Shown: piece by piece, positions 23,001 through 35,716 of the stretch | How positions within the stretch are numbered: the first letter of the stretch is position 1 | Layout of the letters: the number at the start of each line of letters is the position of its first letter | Assembly (NCBI GenBank): GCA_025531455.1 | Contig: JAMYHL010000069.1 | Coordinates: 62,001 to 126,000, forward strand | DNA: 64,000 nt | Direction of reading: 5' to 3' | Source of the DNA: Apiotrichum sp. Y4204 | Lineage: Eukaryota; Basidiomycota; Tremellomycetes; Trichosporonales; Trichosporonaceae | Translations under genes and position numbers: made by a program | The notes under the pieces: model-generated | What the model saw: only the letters and a program-made list of their open reading frames with translations | What the model was told of the DNA's origin: nothing | Database searches by the model: none

Positions 23001-25824
23001 GAGAAGGGCACCGGTGGCTGAAGCCGTCCTGCCAAAACCCAGAACGATCAGGCTATGGATGTTCTCCGACTTGGTTTTTTTGTTGATCCCTGTTGACTAA
23101 TCGATCACTCGAAACCCTTGTTCTGGGCAATTTGCCATCATAGTGCTGGCCAGATCTGGCTCCTTTCCAGTTCAGGTCCGACCATCAGGTGCCCACCATG
23201 TCATCCGACGGTGCACTCTCGGACAACCGATGCCGGCAACGGTAACTGACCCAGCTTTCTGGCGAAGCCGCGCCGCCGGCTGTGAAACGTCACGCCGTCT
23301 CGGCGCCTCCACACCATGAGGTCGCGCGATGCGGAAGATCTTGCGTGGGAACCGCGAGGCGTCGTACAGACCAATAGTGGGTGAAGTACAGCGGTGGATA
23401 TACAGAGTAGATATGTGACGTTGACGCTCAGCATTCAGGAGTGAACAAGACATGCTCAACGAGGGTCCCGTTGTTGAAACGTGCTACGCAAGGTGCTTCT
23501 TATTAGCGGACCCCCTACGCTTACTTCCTCTGCTTGTCGGTGCTGAGTCTCCCTTTGACGTTACAGTTTACGTTCAGCTCCACCAATTCGGCGTCGTTGC
23601 TGGGCTACCATCGCATGACATAGGGTGTGAGCGTAACCTCCGGAACAGTGTCACCGACGGCCGACGGCCACAGGATGCCACTGGCAGAGGGAATCACCAT
23701 GCTGCTCATACTACATGCCATTCATCTCTACTCACACCAATGGTTGTGCTGGTCGTGTGGGCTGGAGGGCTCAGGAACCTCCCTCGCTTTGGCAAAGGCT
23801 AGGTCACGTGATTTGAAATGGTATTTCCGGAGCTCCGGAAAGACAATATCAATCAAAGCCCTTGTGCGGATCATCATCGGGAAGCGAACCCCACTCCCTC
23901 AAATCAATGATGTCATAAATGATCCCCGCTTCCCTTAAACCAAACTCTGTTTACAACAAACGTCATTACACCTTTGGCCCTTGGGTTCGTGTCCTGATTT
24001 CGTTTTCTAATCGAACTGTACTGGTCCTATTACGGTGCGTCTCGGTCAGTGTATACCAACACTTGAACGATCTAAGTACAGAGTACCGGCCACCTTCCGG
24101 CGGCCGATAATTTCATCGCATCGCTTCGCATCGCACTGCATGATCCTGTCAGGTGGATTTCTCATTTCCATCTGGCCATCTGCCCATTTCTGCGCTTCTT
24201 CTCCGCAGCGGCGCACTCCTCTTTCGCTGTGCACTGCTAGTACACCCCAACGAAAGCGTCTTTTTCTTGTTTTCCATGACGCATTATGGTACCAGGACGG
24301 CATCGAGGTGGGCATCAACTAATGGGGCATGGTTAACAGACACATTGGACCTGTTGCCACCTCCACTGTGAGCAACGAGCAGCAGTGGATTACTGCTATG
24401 CCTTATCACTGCGGATAGCGGTACAGCATCTGCGCATGAGTATACCATCGATCTACTCTGCTGAGCTGATCTTCTCCTGCTCGTCGCTAGCTTCATACGA
24501 CTCGAGGGCATGGCACAAGGCATGCATGCATCTTGTGCCCTCTCGCTTGAGCCGGGTACAGCACAGTGGCCCCCCTTTTTTTTCTGAAGCCAAGGATGGG
24601 ATCTCTAGGCACACAATACTACGTCATGACAAGTGATGTTTATGACTATCTGCTCGGCTCCAGCTGCTCATGGAGAACCCACCAGTGTGCTATGCCATGC
24701 TACAGGGCTGAGCTAATGCGCTCCACACGCATCCGTTTGTGACCACATCGCACTTCTTGGTCGGCAAACTGGACTAGCTGGACTCATGATATTGAGGTCA
24801 TTGAATCCCCCCTTTAGTGCAGAAAGAAGCAAAAAATGGGAGACCAAAAAAAACCTGTGCCACAGAATGTTGAATTAGACCCAGATGCGATCCGGTTTAA
24901 TGATCTTGATTGAAAGCTATTACTTTCCTAATCGATGGGAGAATGTGATTACAATTTTTCAAGTCATTAATCTCCGCTTTTGGTAGTCTGTCGTAGTGGG
25001 TTGTGCTCCCTCATGGCTCCATTCCATCCTCTATGCATCCCACCCATCCCGCGCGTCCCGTACACCGTGCACCGCACACTGCACCACCACACCACCTTGC
25101 CCCCATTTCATCACCATTCACCCATCTCCCATCACATTAATTGCAATCACCATCACAAAGCGATATCAATCACTCGCTCTCTCCAACACATCTCTCTCTC
25201 TCTCCCCCTCCAGCACTCACTCATCAGCACGGCAGAGAGACTCTCAACACACAAGCACATACACACACACTCAAAGTCACACTCCGCCTCTCCCCGTATC
25301 GTACGCGGTCTTCGTCTCACTCGCGGTCTCAGCATACATTCCGGCGACACCATCTTACGGGTCAAACCGCGGCCCCAATCGCCCTCTCGTGCACTCAATC
25401 CTTTGATATCTCCATCTTCGTCTTCATCTGCTTGCAAGCTCTTCTTGTTCCCGCGCTCCGCCTGCTGCAGGTTACAGCACCCATTATCACCACCATCTCT
25501 CCCACAATCGCGCGCCGCCGCCGACCAGGGACCACGCGCTGGATCCATCCATTCGTCGTCACTCCGTGCCACCAACCAGACAGCTCCACCATCCCGGCAC
25601 AACATCTTCTTCGTCACCACCTGGGCGTCGGCCCAATATTGTCCCTTGTTCCTCCCCTCCTATCGCCATCTCTGCATCCATCTTCACAGATCGCGCACGA
25701 TCAGTGTCTGGATCCATCGCGCGCCCGCGGGTGCTCATACCCCTTCTCGCGCACGCGTGAACGGCACCAGCCGCCGACGCCGTTTTCCTCGCCGCCGCCG
25801 TGCCGCACCCCGCTGTGATCTGTC
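20041..25824. other. 5.8 kb divergent gene-poor region
   Basis: Lies between two divergently transcribed genes. 20.04-20.4 kb is the probable leader of the Rho GEF and 24.99-25.82 kb the pyrimidine-rich leader or promoter of the next gene (CT, CCAT and CACACA tracts). In between, all frames are short and none shows a known domain. A C-x2-C-x7-H-x4-C pattern on the minus strand near 22.55 kb is bounded by stops and is not supported as a gene. I see no intact transposon, terminal repeats or RNA gene. Confidence 0.5.
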
Positions 25825-28378
25825 ATGCCACTATTAGGACGGCCGTCACGGTCGTACAAACATGTCGAGCACAATGCCGAAGGTCTCAGCGGCATTGGCT
25901 CGGCGCCCTATTCTGCAACACGACACAGCAAGGACAACGGTGCTGCAGAATATACCGTCAAGACTTATCGGCCATGTAAGTGGCTGATTGTTTCGGAATC
26001 TCTTCGGCCGCCGGCGACTCTGTAACCTCACAAGTCTCGCCGCGGCGCCAGTTCTCCCATTGCCTATGCTTCACTGCTTACACGTACCCAGCCATCGCCG
26101 AACTTCACTTTAAGCGGCAAGCGATGCATGACCCGCATCCAAGCAGCTCGTTCCAGCTTGGCCGCAAAAGCAAAGAGCAGGCGCGTCAGGGACAGCGCGC
26201 CGAGCTGGATCACATCCTTGAGCCCGGATACAAGACCGCATCCATCTACGGAGATGAGGACAACGCGAGTATCGCCGGGCCGAGTCGAATGTCGTCGGTG
26301 CGCACTGCCGGTGGGCTGAGCGCTCTCGGTAGACGCGGCAAGGATGAGGTCATGCGGCACAGCGGTTCTGTATCCAATCTCATCCACGGGAACCGCTCTG
26401 AAGGCGGAGCCTCGTCCGCGCGGAAAGGCGGAACGTACATCGATGCCACGGGTCGGCTCCACGATCAGGAGTATGATCCTTTCGCCGGGGTATCGGAGAT
26501 GTCTCGTCGAAAGTCCCGGCGACGATCCGCCTTCGGGGGCCATCGCCGAGGATCGTGCTCGAGTGACTCGGCCTCTGGGTCAAGTGACTCGGAGCTGGCT
26601 GCTCAGCCAAGGACATCGTTCGACACACGGACTCCGGAGGAGGAGCGGGAACGGGATGAGATACGGCGGAGGTTGGAGGTCGAGCGGCGGAGACTCGACG
26701 AGGTTTCGGGATATGCCGCCGCACGACGACGGAGCATGATGAGCGATCGTGCAAGTGTGAGGGACATGGTCCGCGGCAATGGAACACCGAGTATCCGCTC
26801 CGGACACGAGGATGCTGTTTCGTTGTTAACAGCGAACGGCGGGGGCGCAGTAAACGGCGGAGGCGCTGGCTTTGTGCGGGCGCCTTCTCGGTTAAGCACC
26901 CAGCAACTCGTTCCTCCACAACTGACCGCAACGTTCGAGGACGATGACAAGGATGATGACGAGGACGACGACGACGAGGAATATGACAGTGCGGTCTCAC
27001 CTTCATCGCCAATTTCCGCAAGCCCGCATCCCCAGCAGAGGCATCACCGAGCCCCGAGTTTACAGTCAACTGCCTCCCATTACACGAGCGGACGGAGATC
27101 GCATCGGGCGACGAGCAGTGCCGGCGGTGGCGAAGAATCACCACTCAAACACACGGAAACCACTCCGCCGGAACCCCCGGTCGCGAACGAAGGCCATCGG
27201 CGAATCGAGAAGCACACTCCACCACCGCCCTACCGAGATATGTCAATCAAGACGTCAACAAGCCCTCCAGATCGTCGTCTAATTGGTCCTGACATTCTGA
27301 TGCCACGCGGATCCCCCAAAGCGGTTCTCGACGATGGAATGCGGAAGGAGACGATAACAACCATCCGCAGCGGACAGGTCCCTCGGTCTAGCCACCTCTC
27401 TCCCAAGCCGACCAAGCAGAAGGTGGAGCGGGCGCCGGACGGGTCGACGCGCATCACCGGCTTTGATGCCGGACCACCTCGCACTCCCGCAGTATCAGTG
27501 GGAAACTCACTTCCAGCATTGTCGGTCAAGAGTGTCGGATCTTCGCGGTCCTCGGAGCGGACGAACGCTCAGCCGCGACACAAGCCGATCGAACGGCCGC
27601 GCGAGCAATTGTTCCCCGAAACACCTGCGCAAGCTAAGCGACGTGAGGAGAAGGAGCGACGCAACTACTACCGTTCGGCGCGAACTCCAGGCGTCAGCGT
27701 GGGTTCGGGCTCGGTGAGCAATGGGCATGGCGGAGACACCATGACTGTAACCGCATCAGCGCGGACGCGGGTCCTCCCCGAAATCGAGATTGTGGAGGAC
27801 GACGACCCTCGCATCATCTTCCCCGCCCACGGACCGTCTACGCGCGTACAGACCCACGAGCATGTCATTCGTAGCCATTACGGCGAGAAGCGGCTCGACA
27901 CGTCCGGCCCAACGAGCTTCGTTACGCGCAGTAACAGGGGCGACCGGGCGACGCTCGATGGCAGCGTGCGCGATACCTCAAGTCGCAGCATCGGTTTCAC
28001 GGATGGCACCAAGCCGCCGAGCGTGATAATTGAAGAGGGCGGTGGCGGATATCTCCCGACGCGTTGGGCTGGTGGTGACCGACAGCTGCGTGTCACAGAG
28101 GAGGAGAAGGAGCGGTACCGACCGACAGAGTGGGGTGGACGGAAGGGCGATCTTGGTGGACGCTCCGAAGAGTGGAGGTGAGTGACCTATGGGCGGGTTG
28201 GGGCTGCGATTGCCGTAGGCTTGCCAGACCTGCCCATAGTCTATCCCTCTTGCCCAGTTCTGACCGCAGACCCGATACGAAGGACGCAGTGAAGCGCAAC
28301 CTGAAGGACATGTCCACGAACGCGCGCTTTTCCATGTTCCGCGCGAAGAAAAAGCTGCTGCGCAAGGCAGACTTGTAG
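25825..28378 (+). CDS. Basic, serine-rich hypothetical protein, 781 aa
   Basis: Three exons: 25825-25975, 26092-28177 and 28270-28378. Intron 1 (116 nt) starts GTAAGT and joins KTYRP to SIAELHFKRQAMHD; intron 2 (92 nt) starts GTGAGT and joins SEEWR to PDTKDAVKRNLKDMS. The sum is in frame. Using the first exon replaces an otherwise unlikely N-terminus. Visible parts are a short N-terminal segment, an Arg/Ser-rich region, a charged helical stretch (TPEEERERDEIRRRLEVERR, about residues 230-260), an acidic run (EDDDKDDDEDDDDEEYDS), a Pro/Ser-rich middle, and a conserved-looking end (NARFSMFRAKKKLLRKADL). No membrane span or catalytic motif is seen and I do not recognise the family. The sharply defined C-terminus suggests a binding motif. 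Confidence 0.78.
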
Positions 28379-29337
28379 CAACACCAAGCGGACGGATGTG
28401 AGACCGGCAGGACAGACGGGGAACATGGCCTGTGGGGAGGGGCGGGGCGGAAGCGGGGCGAAACGCGAAGGGCTACACTCAGGCTCGCTAGAAGACCCGG
28501 TAACACTGGATTACAACAGCAAGCGCTTCTTGTTGCGCACATGTATCATATTCGCATCGCGGGAGGTTTAGAGTTCTGTTGGGCGCGCAGACGCTGACAT
28601 GATGCTGACAATGAGAACGATGGTTCTGGCCCCATGCGCGACGGAAGTCCACGTCAGTCGCCGGCTGAGGCTGACATGATTCTGTGATCGCAACACCGCT
28701 GCAACCTATGACTGATCGCCAACAAGGGCGCTGACACGCGAGCCGCCTCAAGCCATCATTGCATTGCTCCTTCGCGAACAGATTTGCATTGTGCGCTGGC
28801 CCGTGCAAGTCGACCTGCTCCGGTCCCCCTTCTACGTGGCCACCTCACTCGCTGTTACTGTCCGGCAATGGAGTGAATCGGGGCCAGCGGGAAATCCAGG
28901 AGGACATGTTGTCTCGATCCACCCTGTTGTCCTTGGCAGCATCATGCCGATCACGGGACGGCGAGGGGGTTAGCGATCGACACGGCGGGACGTCAAAGGT
29001 AGAGTTAGGAGGGAGTATGATGTCGACATCGACATGTCGACAGACCCCATGCAATCGTGCCAATGTGACTGCGGATGCGGGGCCCGGAGACTATCGGCGC
29101 TCGCTCTCGGACTTGGGGGGTGATATCCCCGAAGCGCATGACACCGGCGAGGGATCGTGATATCGTGTATCGTGGAGACATGTAAGGGGATCATGGGCAG
29201 TCCGGACCCAGGCCTTGCAGGCCAGCTAGGTACGCTTCCACACTTCTTGGCTGGGAATGTGTGTCTTCCGATGATCCATGATCCATGATCTGAGCGTTGC
29301 GGGTACCCGTGGGCAGAGGGTGATCAAGCAGGCACGG

Positions 29338-29374
29338 CTTGGCGCTTGGCGGCTTGGCACCACGTGCGCTTGGC
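29338..29374. promoter_or_regulatory. Distal cluster of four PacC/Rim101-type sites
   Basis: Four CTTGGC hexamers, the complement of the PacC/Rim101 core GCCAAG, occur in 37 bp at 29338, 29345, 29353 and 29369. A CACGTG E-box core sits between the third and fourth. The cluster lies about 2.9 kb upstream of the RIM101 start codon. The match is to the established GCCARG core; function is inferred. Local tandem duplication could also have produced it. Confidence 0.5.
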
Positions 29375-31576
29375 ATGCCGCTGCGCTGATGGCATGATGG
29401 TGCTGATGGTAAGGTGCATAAAATCGGGTGGTGCGTTGTAGTGAGTGCGCTGAACACTGTGGAGTGGGGCCGGGGTACCGAGGCTTTTGAGCTTACTAGT
29501 ATTGGCTCTTCCTCAAGCTCCATCTCCGAGGCTTTGGTAAGTATGACGAGAGGTCAGGAGCAGGTACGACTTGTGTCGGCATTGCGCCGTGGGCGTAGGG
29601 GGGTCGTTGGAGCAGCGGAATCCGCTCTCCATCTCCATTAGACACTTTGCTTAACCGTAATCATGACCATAGGCATTGTCAAGAGCAACAGAATGGGGGC
29701 CTCTGGCGTCGGTGTCGGACCGGGCTCCCTCCGGCTTGCATCCCCGAAATCTGAGCCCCACTCTACACCCCGCTGCCATAACGAGTCCGCTCCACCCCCG
29801 TGTTTTCCCAAATCGAGCCTCGTCCTCGGGACTGTCGGAATTTTGGGAGCCCGGAATACGGCAATGACTACTGAAGTGTGGAGCTCATGGCGAGAGGGAT
29901 GCGGATCGGGGGGTTATTCTTGCCGTCTATGACCCATAGGTGCGATGCAATGCTACTCCGCAGTGCGCAGCACGGAGCAAATCATGCATATACTCGGACA
30001 GATATATGCGGCTGTTGGGCGCGATGCTGATCTGCAGAGTTGTCGTGATCGTTGAAGGCGGCTCTCAGTTGTCAGGTCAAGAGTTGATCTCTCCGATGCA
30101 ATCGGTTGATCGACTGCATACATGCCCGTGGTACTTGTAGGTGGGTGAGTCGCGGCGACGTCACAGGATGACTGGAACTGCCGGCGCCGGAGAACCGTGT
30201 AGGCGGTAAGTGGCTGACGGCCGGGGGCCGCGCGGCGCAGCTGTGCGGCGGGAGACCGGCGCCGGTAATAACCAGTGGAGTTCGCGCTACGAGCTACTGA
30301 GGCACGAAGCGGGTTCGAGGCCATGGCCCGCTCAGCCAGGGATATGTTTGTGTGCTACGCCACGCTGCGCGCTGTCGCAGTATCAGATGATGGGCAAGCT
30401 ATGACAGCCCTGTTGGAAGCAGCTATGCTATAACAGTCTGAACAGCCGTGCGCGGTGGTCCACGGTGAAAAGGGACACAGGCGGTACAATGGCCAAAGGG
30501 CCAAAAATGTTGCGACATGGTCATTTATAGATGCGCAGCATGCGGACACGCTGCTCTCTCCGGACCGGGCTTCCATCTGCAGGGCTCCAGCGCTCCAGGA
30601 TCTGCAGGGCTCGCTCGCTCTCACGTTAACGTTTGTGCATTGCAGAGCGCAGAATGGCGCAGAATAGAAACGAGTGCTCGCTCGGTTGCATCGGGTCGCA
30701 ACCGGCGGATCAGTCCTTTCGTCCTTGGATCCCAGAGGCCAAAGGCTCGACGCCTAGCCAGGCACACTGATTCTACGAAACTGGGCCCCCCCTATAGCAG
30801 CCTATGACAGGAAAGCGATAAGGAATGGGCGGCCAGGGCGCCAGAATATCTACATCCTTGAGGAATATCCGCAACGCCGCAAAGGTGTGCGAAAAGCAGA
30901 TCCCATCCCAGCGATCCTAGCATTGCCCAAACGGTCTGGCCCACGACCCAGGTACATCCAGAGAAGAGCGGAGAACACCGAGCACATCGAGTTCGGGAGT
31001 CGAGCAATGCTGCCACGACATGGAACAATGCTGCCGCGACATGCAATACCGCTGTACATCCACCGGTGCACCGGATGCGAACACCCGGATGCTGTTCATG
31101 GCGTGTGAGGGGCATGAGGAGCATGAGGGGCTCAATTCAAAGAGATGCGTTTAAAGCCTCCTTCACCAAAGGGTAATGTCCCCCCAATCCTCTGCCAATC
31201 CCGGCGAATGCCTATTTTGTCAGCATACATTGCACAGCATAATTAATGCTTCTCCGTGGCCACAGTAGGGTATAAGGTATGAAGGTGTAATGAGGCTATG
31301 TGCTATGTGGCGATAGGTATGCATGGCAACAGTGCCGAAAGACGAAAAAGAACCGTGCATGCACGTGCGATAAACAAGCCAGCGAAAATACACGATAATA
31401 GGCCCAAACAGCAGCGATGATGATGACGATGGTGGCCTTGTGGTGAGTCGTAACAAGTGATGGTTGATCCGGATGTGGTGGTGGCATGGTGGTGGTGGTG
31501 GGATCAGAATGCAGAAAGGATGCTGATCCTTTTGCTGTTTGCCCAGGCTCTGGCTGTTCTGGCTGGCTTCTTTGTA

Positions 31577-31690
31577 GCCAAGAGATACCAAGCGACTTGG
31601 CGCCAAGAGCAGGCCCCAAGAAACGCCAAGAGCTGGACTGAACAGGCAGCAGAGCAGAGGAAGCCGGGGCTAAGAGGCGAAAAAGCCAAG
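31577..31690. promoter_or_regulatory. Proximal cluster of five PacC/Rim101-type sites
   Basis: Five copies of the PacC core in 114 bp: GCCAAG at 31577, 31602, 31625 and 31685, and CTTGGC at 31596. The 31596 and 31602 copies abut to form the perfect 12-bp palindrome CTTGGCGCCAAG. The group lies 580-690 bp upstream of the RIM101 ATG, just before a long CT-rich leader, so it is well placed for autoregulation by the gene's own product. Confidence 0.6.
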
Positions 31691-32267
31691 CAATCCTCCG
31701 GCTTTTCCCTTTTACTTTTTTTTTACCCCCCTTCTGATATTCCTTGCTCTCCTCTGCCGCGCCGATTATGGACCTCGTGTCCTTTTTTTTTTTCTTCCTT
31801 CCTCTTGCTTCTGCTTGCTCTTTTGCCCGCCTCTGCTATTCTGCCTGTTCTCTGAGTCTTTTGCAGATGATCACTTTCATTGTATTGCGCGCTTTTGAGC
31901 CAGTCTCTCTTCCCTCTTCTGCCTGCAGACACAGAGCAATCTAACTCCCCACACACCAGACCCACCTTTACTCCATACCTCAAGCCTGTTGTCTTGGCTC
32001 TCGCCGCTGACCCATCCCATCCATCCATTACTGCTCTTCTACTCTGTCCTCGTCGGATTGCTCTTCATCTCGTCTCTTTTATCTCTTTCTCTTCTCTCTC
32101 TCTCTTTCCTTCTCGATCTCACTTTTCCACACACAGTTGATACACACAACGCTCATCACTCAACACCCCGTTCTAGTGGAATCAACAACACCCACTCGTC
32201 TTCATTTCACCTCATCTGACTCGACTCACCGATAGTCGTTGTCACCTCCCACTTCCCCTCGCCCACC

Positions 32268-34906
32268 ATGGCCTACCCATCACTACCCACCACATATCTC
32301 AACCCGCCGACAGTGTCCGTGTCTTCCTCGGACTCGGCGTCGGCCTCATCTGTCGAGCCTCTCACCCCACCAAGCGCACAAGGCATCTCACCCTTCACCC
32401 CATCCGCCCGTTCGGACGGCGAGGATGAGCGCAAGACTGGTGCTGCCAACGCGGCCTCGGCTGCGGAGCCTGGCATCGAGTGCAAGTGGAAGGACTGCTC
32501 GTACAGCGCTCCTGGACCCGAGGACCTCTACACCCATCTTTGCGAAACCCACATTGGCCGCAAGAGCACTAACAACCTTTGCCTCACGTGCGCGTGGGAG
32601 GGTTGCGGCGTAAAGTGTGTCAAGCGCGACCACATCACATCTCACTTGAGGGGTGAGTACATTGTTACCATACATCATGCACCGGCGCTTGTGAATCATC
32701 TGTCTTGTGTTACTGTCTCTGGGCATCCGTAAGCACTCGCTGGCCAGACGAATCAAGACGAGCCCAAAGCAAGGGCCACAAAGCAAGGGTCATTGCAGCG
32801 CAGTTCGCGCAGCCGCCAATCTGGCCGTTCATCTCCGTCCCTAGCTCCGTCATGCGGCCCTGCGGCGGCCGAGACCAGGCTCGGTCATCGGGTGGTGTCA
32901 CTAACCGACACTACCCACCACCACCACCCATGCAGGCCACCAAGCCTTTTTCCCATCCCACTCTGTCCCCTATGCATGCATACATGTGCTGACACGACCC
33001 CACAGTGCACACGCCCCTCAAACCCCACCCTTGTTCCGTCTGTGGCAAGACATTCAAGCGCCCGCAGGATCTCAAGAAGCACGAGCGCATCCACACCACC
33101 GAGCACCACCAGTTGCACAAGCTCTCCAAGGCTACGACTACCACCGACCCCGAGTTCAACTCGCGATTCCCTAGCCGTGACGACCGCCCTCTGGCTGCCG
33201 CCTTCGCCGACCGTTCTCCCGCCTACTCTCTCTCTCCCCGCAGCTCTCCCCACAACCCCACATCTCCTTACGAGAACGCCAATCTCCTCGGCCTCCCCAC
33301 CCACGCCAATGGTACCCCTTCCCCATCGGCGCTCGCCGCTCTCCACAAGAAGCAGCACGAGGAGCTCGCCGCATACCAGCAGCGCGAGCTTCTTGCTCTT
33401 CAGCAGCTTGCCTTCCAGCAGCAGCAGAGCTCTGCTTATGCGGCTCAGCTTGCCGCCGAGGCCCTTGGTTCCAAGGGTTTGAAGCGCTCGTCGGATGATG
33501 CCTTCGACTCGTTTGTTGAGGATATGAAGAAGCGCAAGATGGAGCCTGTCTACGACATTGACATGATCTCGCGTCTGAACTCGCTCATGCCTCCTGGGCT
33601 GCCTTCCGGCTTCCCCAACTCCGGCATAAACGGTTTCCCTGGTGGCTCGCTCCCCTTCTCCTACCCGTCGCTCAACGGCCTCGGCGGCATGGGCGGTGGC
33701 GCTCCTCCCATGACTATTCCGGATATCCGCAGTGAGGCAGATCTCGCCATGTTCAACCAGTTCATGGTCTCGCTTGGTCGTGAGGCCACTCATGCGTCGG
33801 GTGCGCCTATGGAGTCTTCTTCCAGCTCCAACACCTCGGCTTCCGCCTCCCGCAACTCGCTGTCGCCCCCGTCTGACGCGTCGCCGATCGAGGATCTCTT
33901 CAACCCCTCTGAGCTCGTCTCTCTCGGTCTCGCTGGCATGCCCGGTATTCCCAACTCGGGTTCAGGCGCTTCGATGCCTGGAAACGGCGCCTCGGGCGTT
34001 TCCCTGGGATCGCTCTATCCCTCTCTCGACGGGCTGAACCCCGAAAGCCGCCCTCGCGCCGCCTCAGTTTCTGAGGCTGTTGAGAGCGCTTCCCGTCGTC
34101 CTATCGCTGCTCTGCCTCGTGCTGGGTCCACCTCGGGCGCGTCGAGCCGTAGCACGTTTGCCAACGGCGCCTACGCTGGCCTCAGCCAGTACGCTCAGCT
34201 TCCGTCCGACTGGCTTGCGTCCAACGGCGGCGAGCAGAACTTCGCTTCCTTCGACACCCTTGCTCGCGCTCGCAACGCTGTTCCTGCCGCTACTCTTGCA
34301 CCCCGTGACTTCTACAAGCGCACCTACCGTCACATTGCTCCTCTTGGTGCCGCCCCCAGAGAGAGCGCTGAGCGCACCGGTGCCGACGAGGAGGACGAGC
34401 TCACTGAGAGCGAAGAGGGTACCCCTGAGCCTCAGCCCCGTATTCCTGTCAACTCGCTGCTTGTCGAGGGCGACCCCACCCTCAAGCTCCCTGCTCTTGG
34501 AGAGGGTGCTGGCGACGGCAAGGGCATCTCTCTTCCTCCTCTTCGCCTCGCTGCACCTGTCACCACCCCCCGTCGTGCGCTCTCTCCCGCCCGCCACCCG
34601 CCAGTCAAGCGGCATACGGACGAGCAGCTCATCCACGGTGTTAAGCGCCTCGAGCTTGAAGACCGTAAGCGTGGTGACTCGCCTGCTGAGTCCACTTCGA
34701 CTGCATCGACAACACCGTCCCGCCACGGCAGCATCCGCGAGGAGCGGGATCCTATCGCAGAAATGCGTCGCCGCCACGCTGCAATCATCCGTGCATGGCT
34801 TGTTGCTGTCAACCTCGAGTTCAAGCGTCGCCAGCTGCAGGGCACGATGGCCGATGCATCGCACTCTGCTGAGGTCTCCCAGCCTCGTGTCGAGATTGCC
34901 GCCTAA
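32268..34906 (+). CDS. RIM101: Rim101/PacC pH-response zinc-finger transcription factor, 761 aa
   Basis: Two exons: 32268-32652 and 33006-34906, with a 353-nt intron (GTGAGT...CAG) joining SHLR to VHTPLKPH. Three C2H2 fingers lie near residues 72-158: C72/C77/H90/H95, C108/C113/H126/H130 and C138/C141/H154/H158. They carry the PacC hallmarks [30 protein letters not shown] and [18 protein letters not shown]. Three YPSL motifs (near residues 3, 348 and 466) fit the YPx[L/I] sites bound by PalA/Rim20 before proteolytic activation at alkaline pH. The region after the fingers is Gln/Ser/Pro-rich. The C-terminus ends in a charged helix ([20 protein letters not shown]). The product acts in the nucleus on GCCARG sites; both upstream clusters suggest self-control. 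Identity is strong. Confidence 0.96.
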
Positions 34907-35716
34907 GCGGTCACCAGGTCGTAGTCGAAAGCCGCATCGTCGGTGTAGCAAAAGAGCAGCTGCCAATTGAGGCAGACACGGATCTAGTCTCAATGTCGGA
35001 TTTTATGTTTCCCAGCTCTGTTAAGTAACCGCTTCTGTTCGCGATAGTCTGCGTTCGGTTGTGAGTCAGGTATCTTCGTTGGGTGCGTTGTACTGTTATA
35101 AATGTATCTTCGTTTTGTCGGAAATTAGAATGCACCTATGAGCATGGAAGGGCAAGTGGCAGATGGTTGCATTCGCTGCGGGGAAGATGGCAGGTTGACA
35201 AGACCGCTGTACGTACGAACTGATCTGTTGCAAGTCGGGCCTCGAAAGCCATCCAACAGTCAGCCCCTTCGCCGAGACCGTGTCGAGGTCCGCGCCAGCG
35301 CGCCATCAAATCGAGTTCATGTCGCAACTTTGGCGCCACGCCACGCATACACATTCCACGCGACGCCGGCAAACTAACGTTCTGCAGAGTCATTTTTCGT
35401 GAGATGTCCTCTGAATGCACAGCATGTACCCATTGCGAAGAGAAAAGAGGTGTGGCTGGCTGTACGCAACATGTTCATGATCGCGCTGCATCAGAACGCA
35501 CAGCGTGTCGAATAATACCAAGGCTGGCGAGCTGGCGATTCCTTATCACCGCGTGGGCCGTTTGTGCAGTTTAAACAGTTTCAGGCTTCTTTCAGGCTTC
35601 ATACCGGCCCACTCGCCACCAAACGGACCTTCCTTATCATCTGCCCTTTCTTCCCTCTCTTCACATCATCTCACCTCTCTCCGTTCATCTCCTCACCGCT
35701 CTCCACGTCGCCTGAG
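34907..35716. other. Intergenic, RIM101 to zinc transporter
   Basis: About 810 bp between two genes on the same strand. It should hold the RIM101 3' end and the transporter promoter. A CT-rich stretch precedes the transporter ATG (about 35.64-35.71 kb). No additional gene is supported, and I saw no GCCAAG core here. Confidence 0.6.

Larger units (their letters stand above)
28379..32267. other. 3.9 kb upstream region of RIM101
   Basis: No protein-coding gene is supported. The region holds two dense groups of GCCAAG/CTTGGC hexamers, at 29338-29374 and 31577-31690, annotated separately. A CT-rich leader of about 31.7-32.26 kb with poly-T runs leads to the RIM101 start. The remaining frames, including one of about 130 codons at 31.46-31.86 kb, are low-complexity. 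Confidence 0.6.

Noticed and set aside
24980..25837. 285-codon His/Ser/Pro frame
   Set aside because: It translates a CT/CA-rich leader directly upstream of the 25.8 kb gene and continues past that gene's ATG in another frame.
30300..30330. gttcgaggc, a tRNA B-box-like word
   Set aside because: No A box, no T-arm pairing and no acceptor stem around it.
34064..34993. 309-codon frame antisense to RIM101
   Set aside because: A GC-rich shadow of the well-supported RIM101 exon with no domain of its own.
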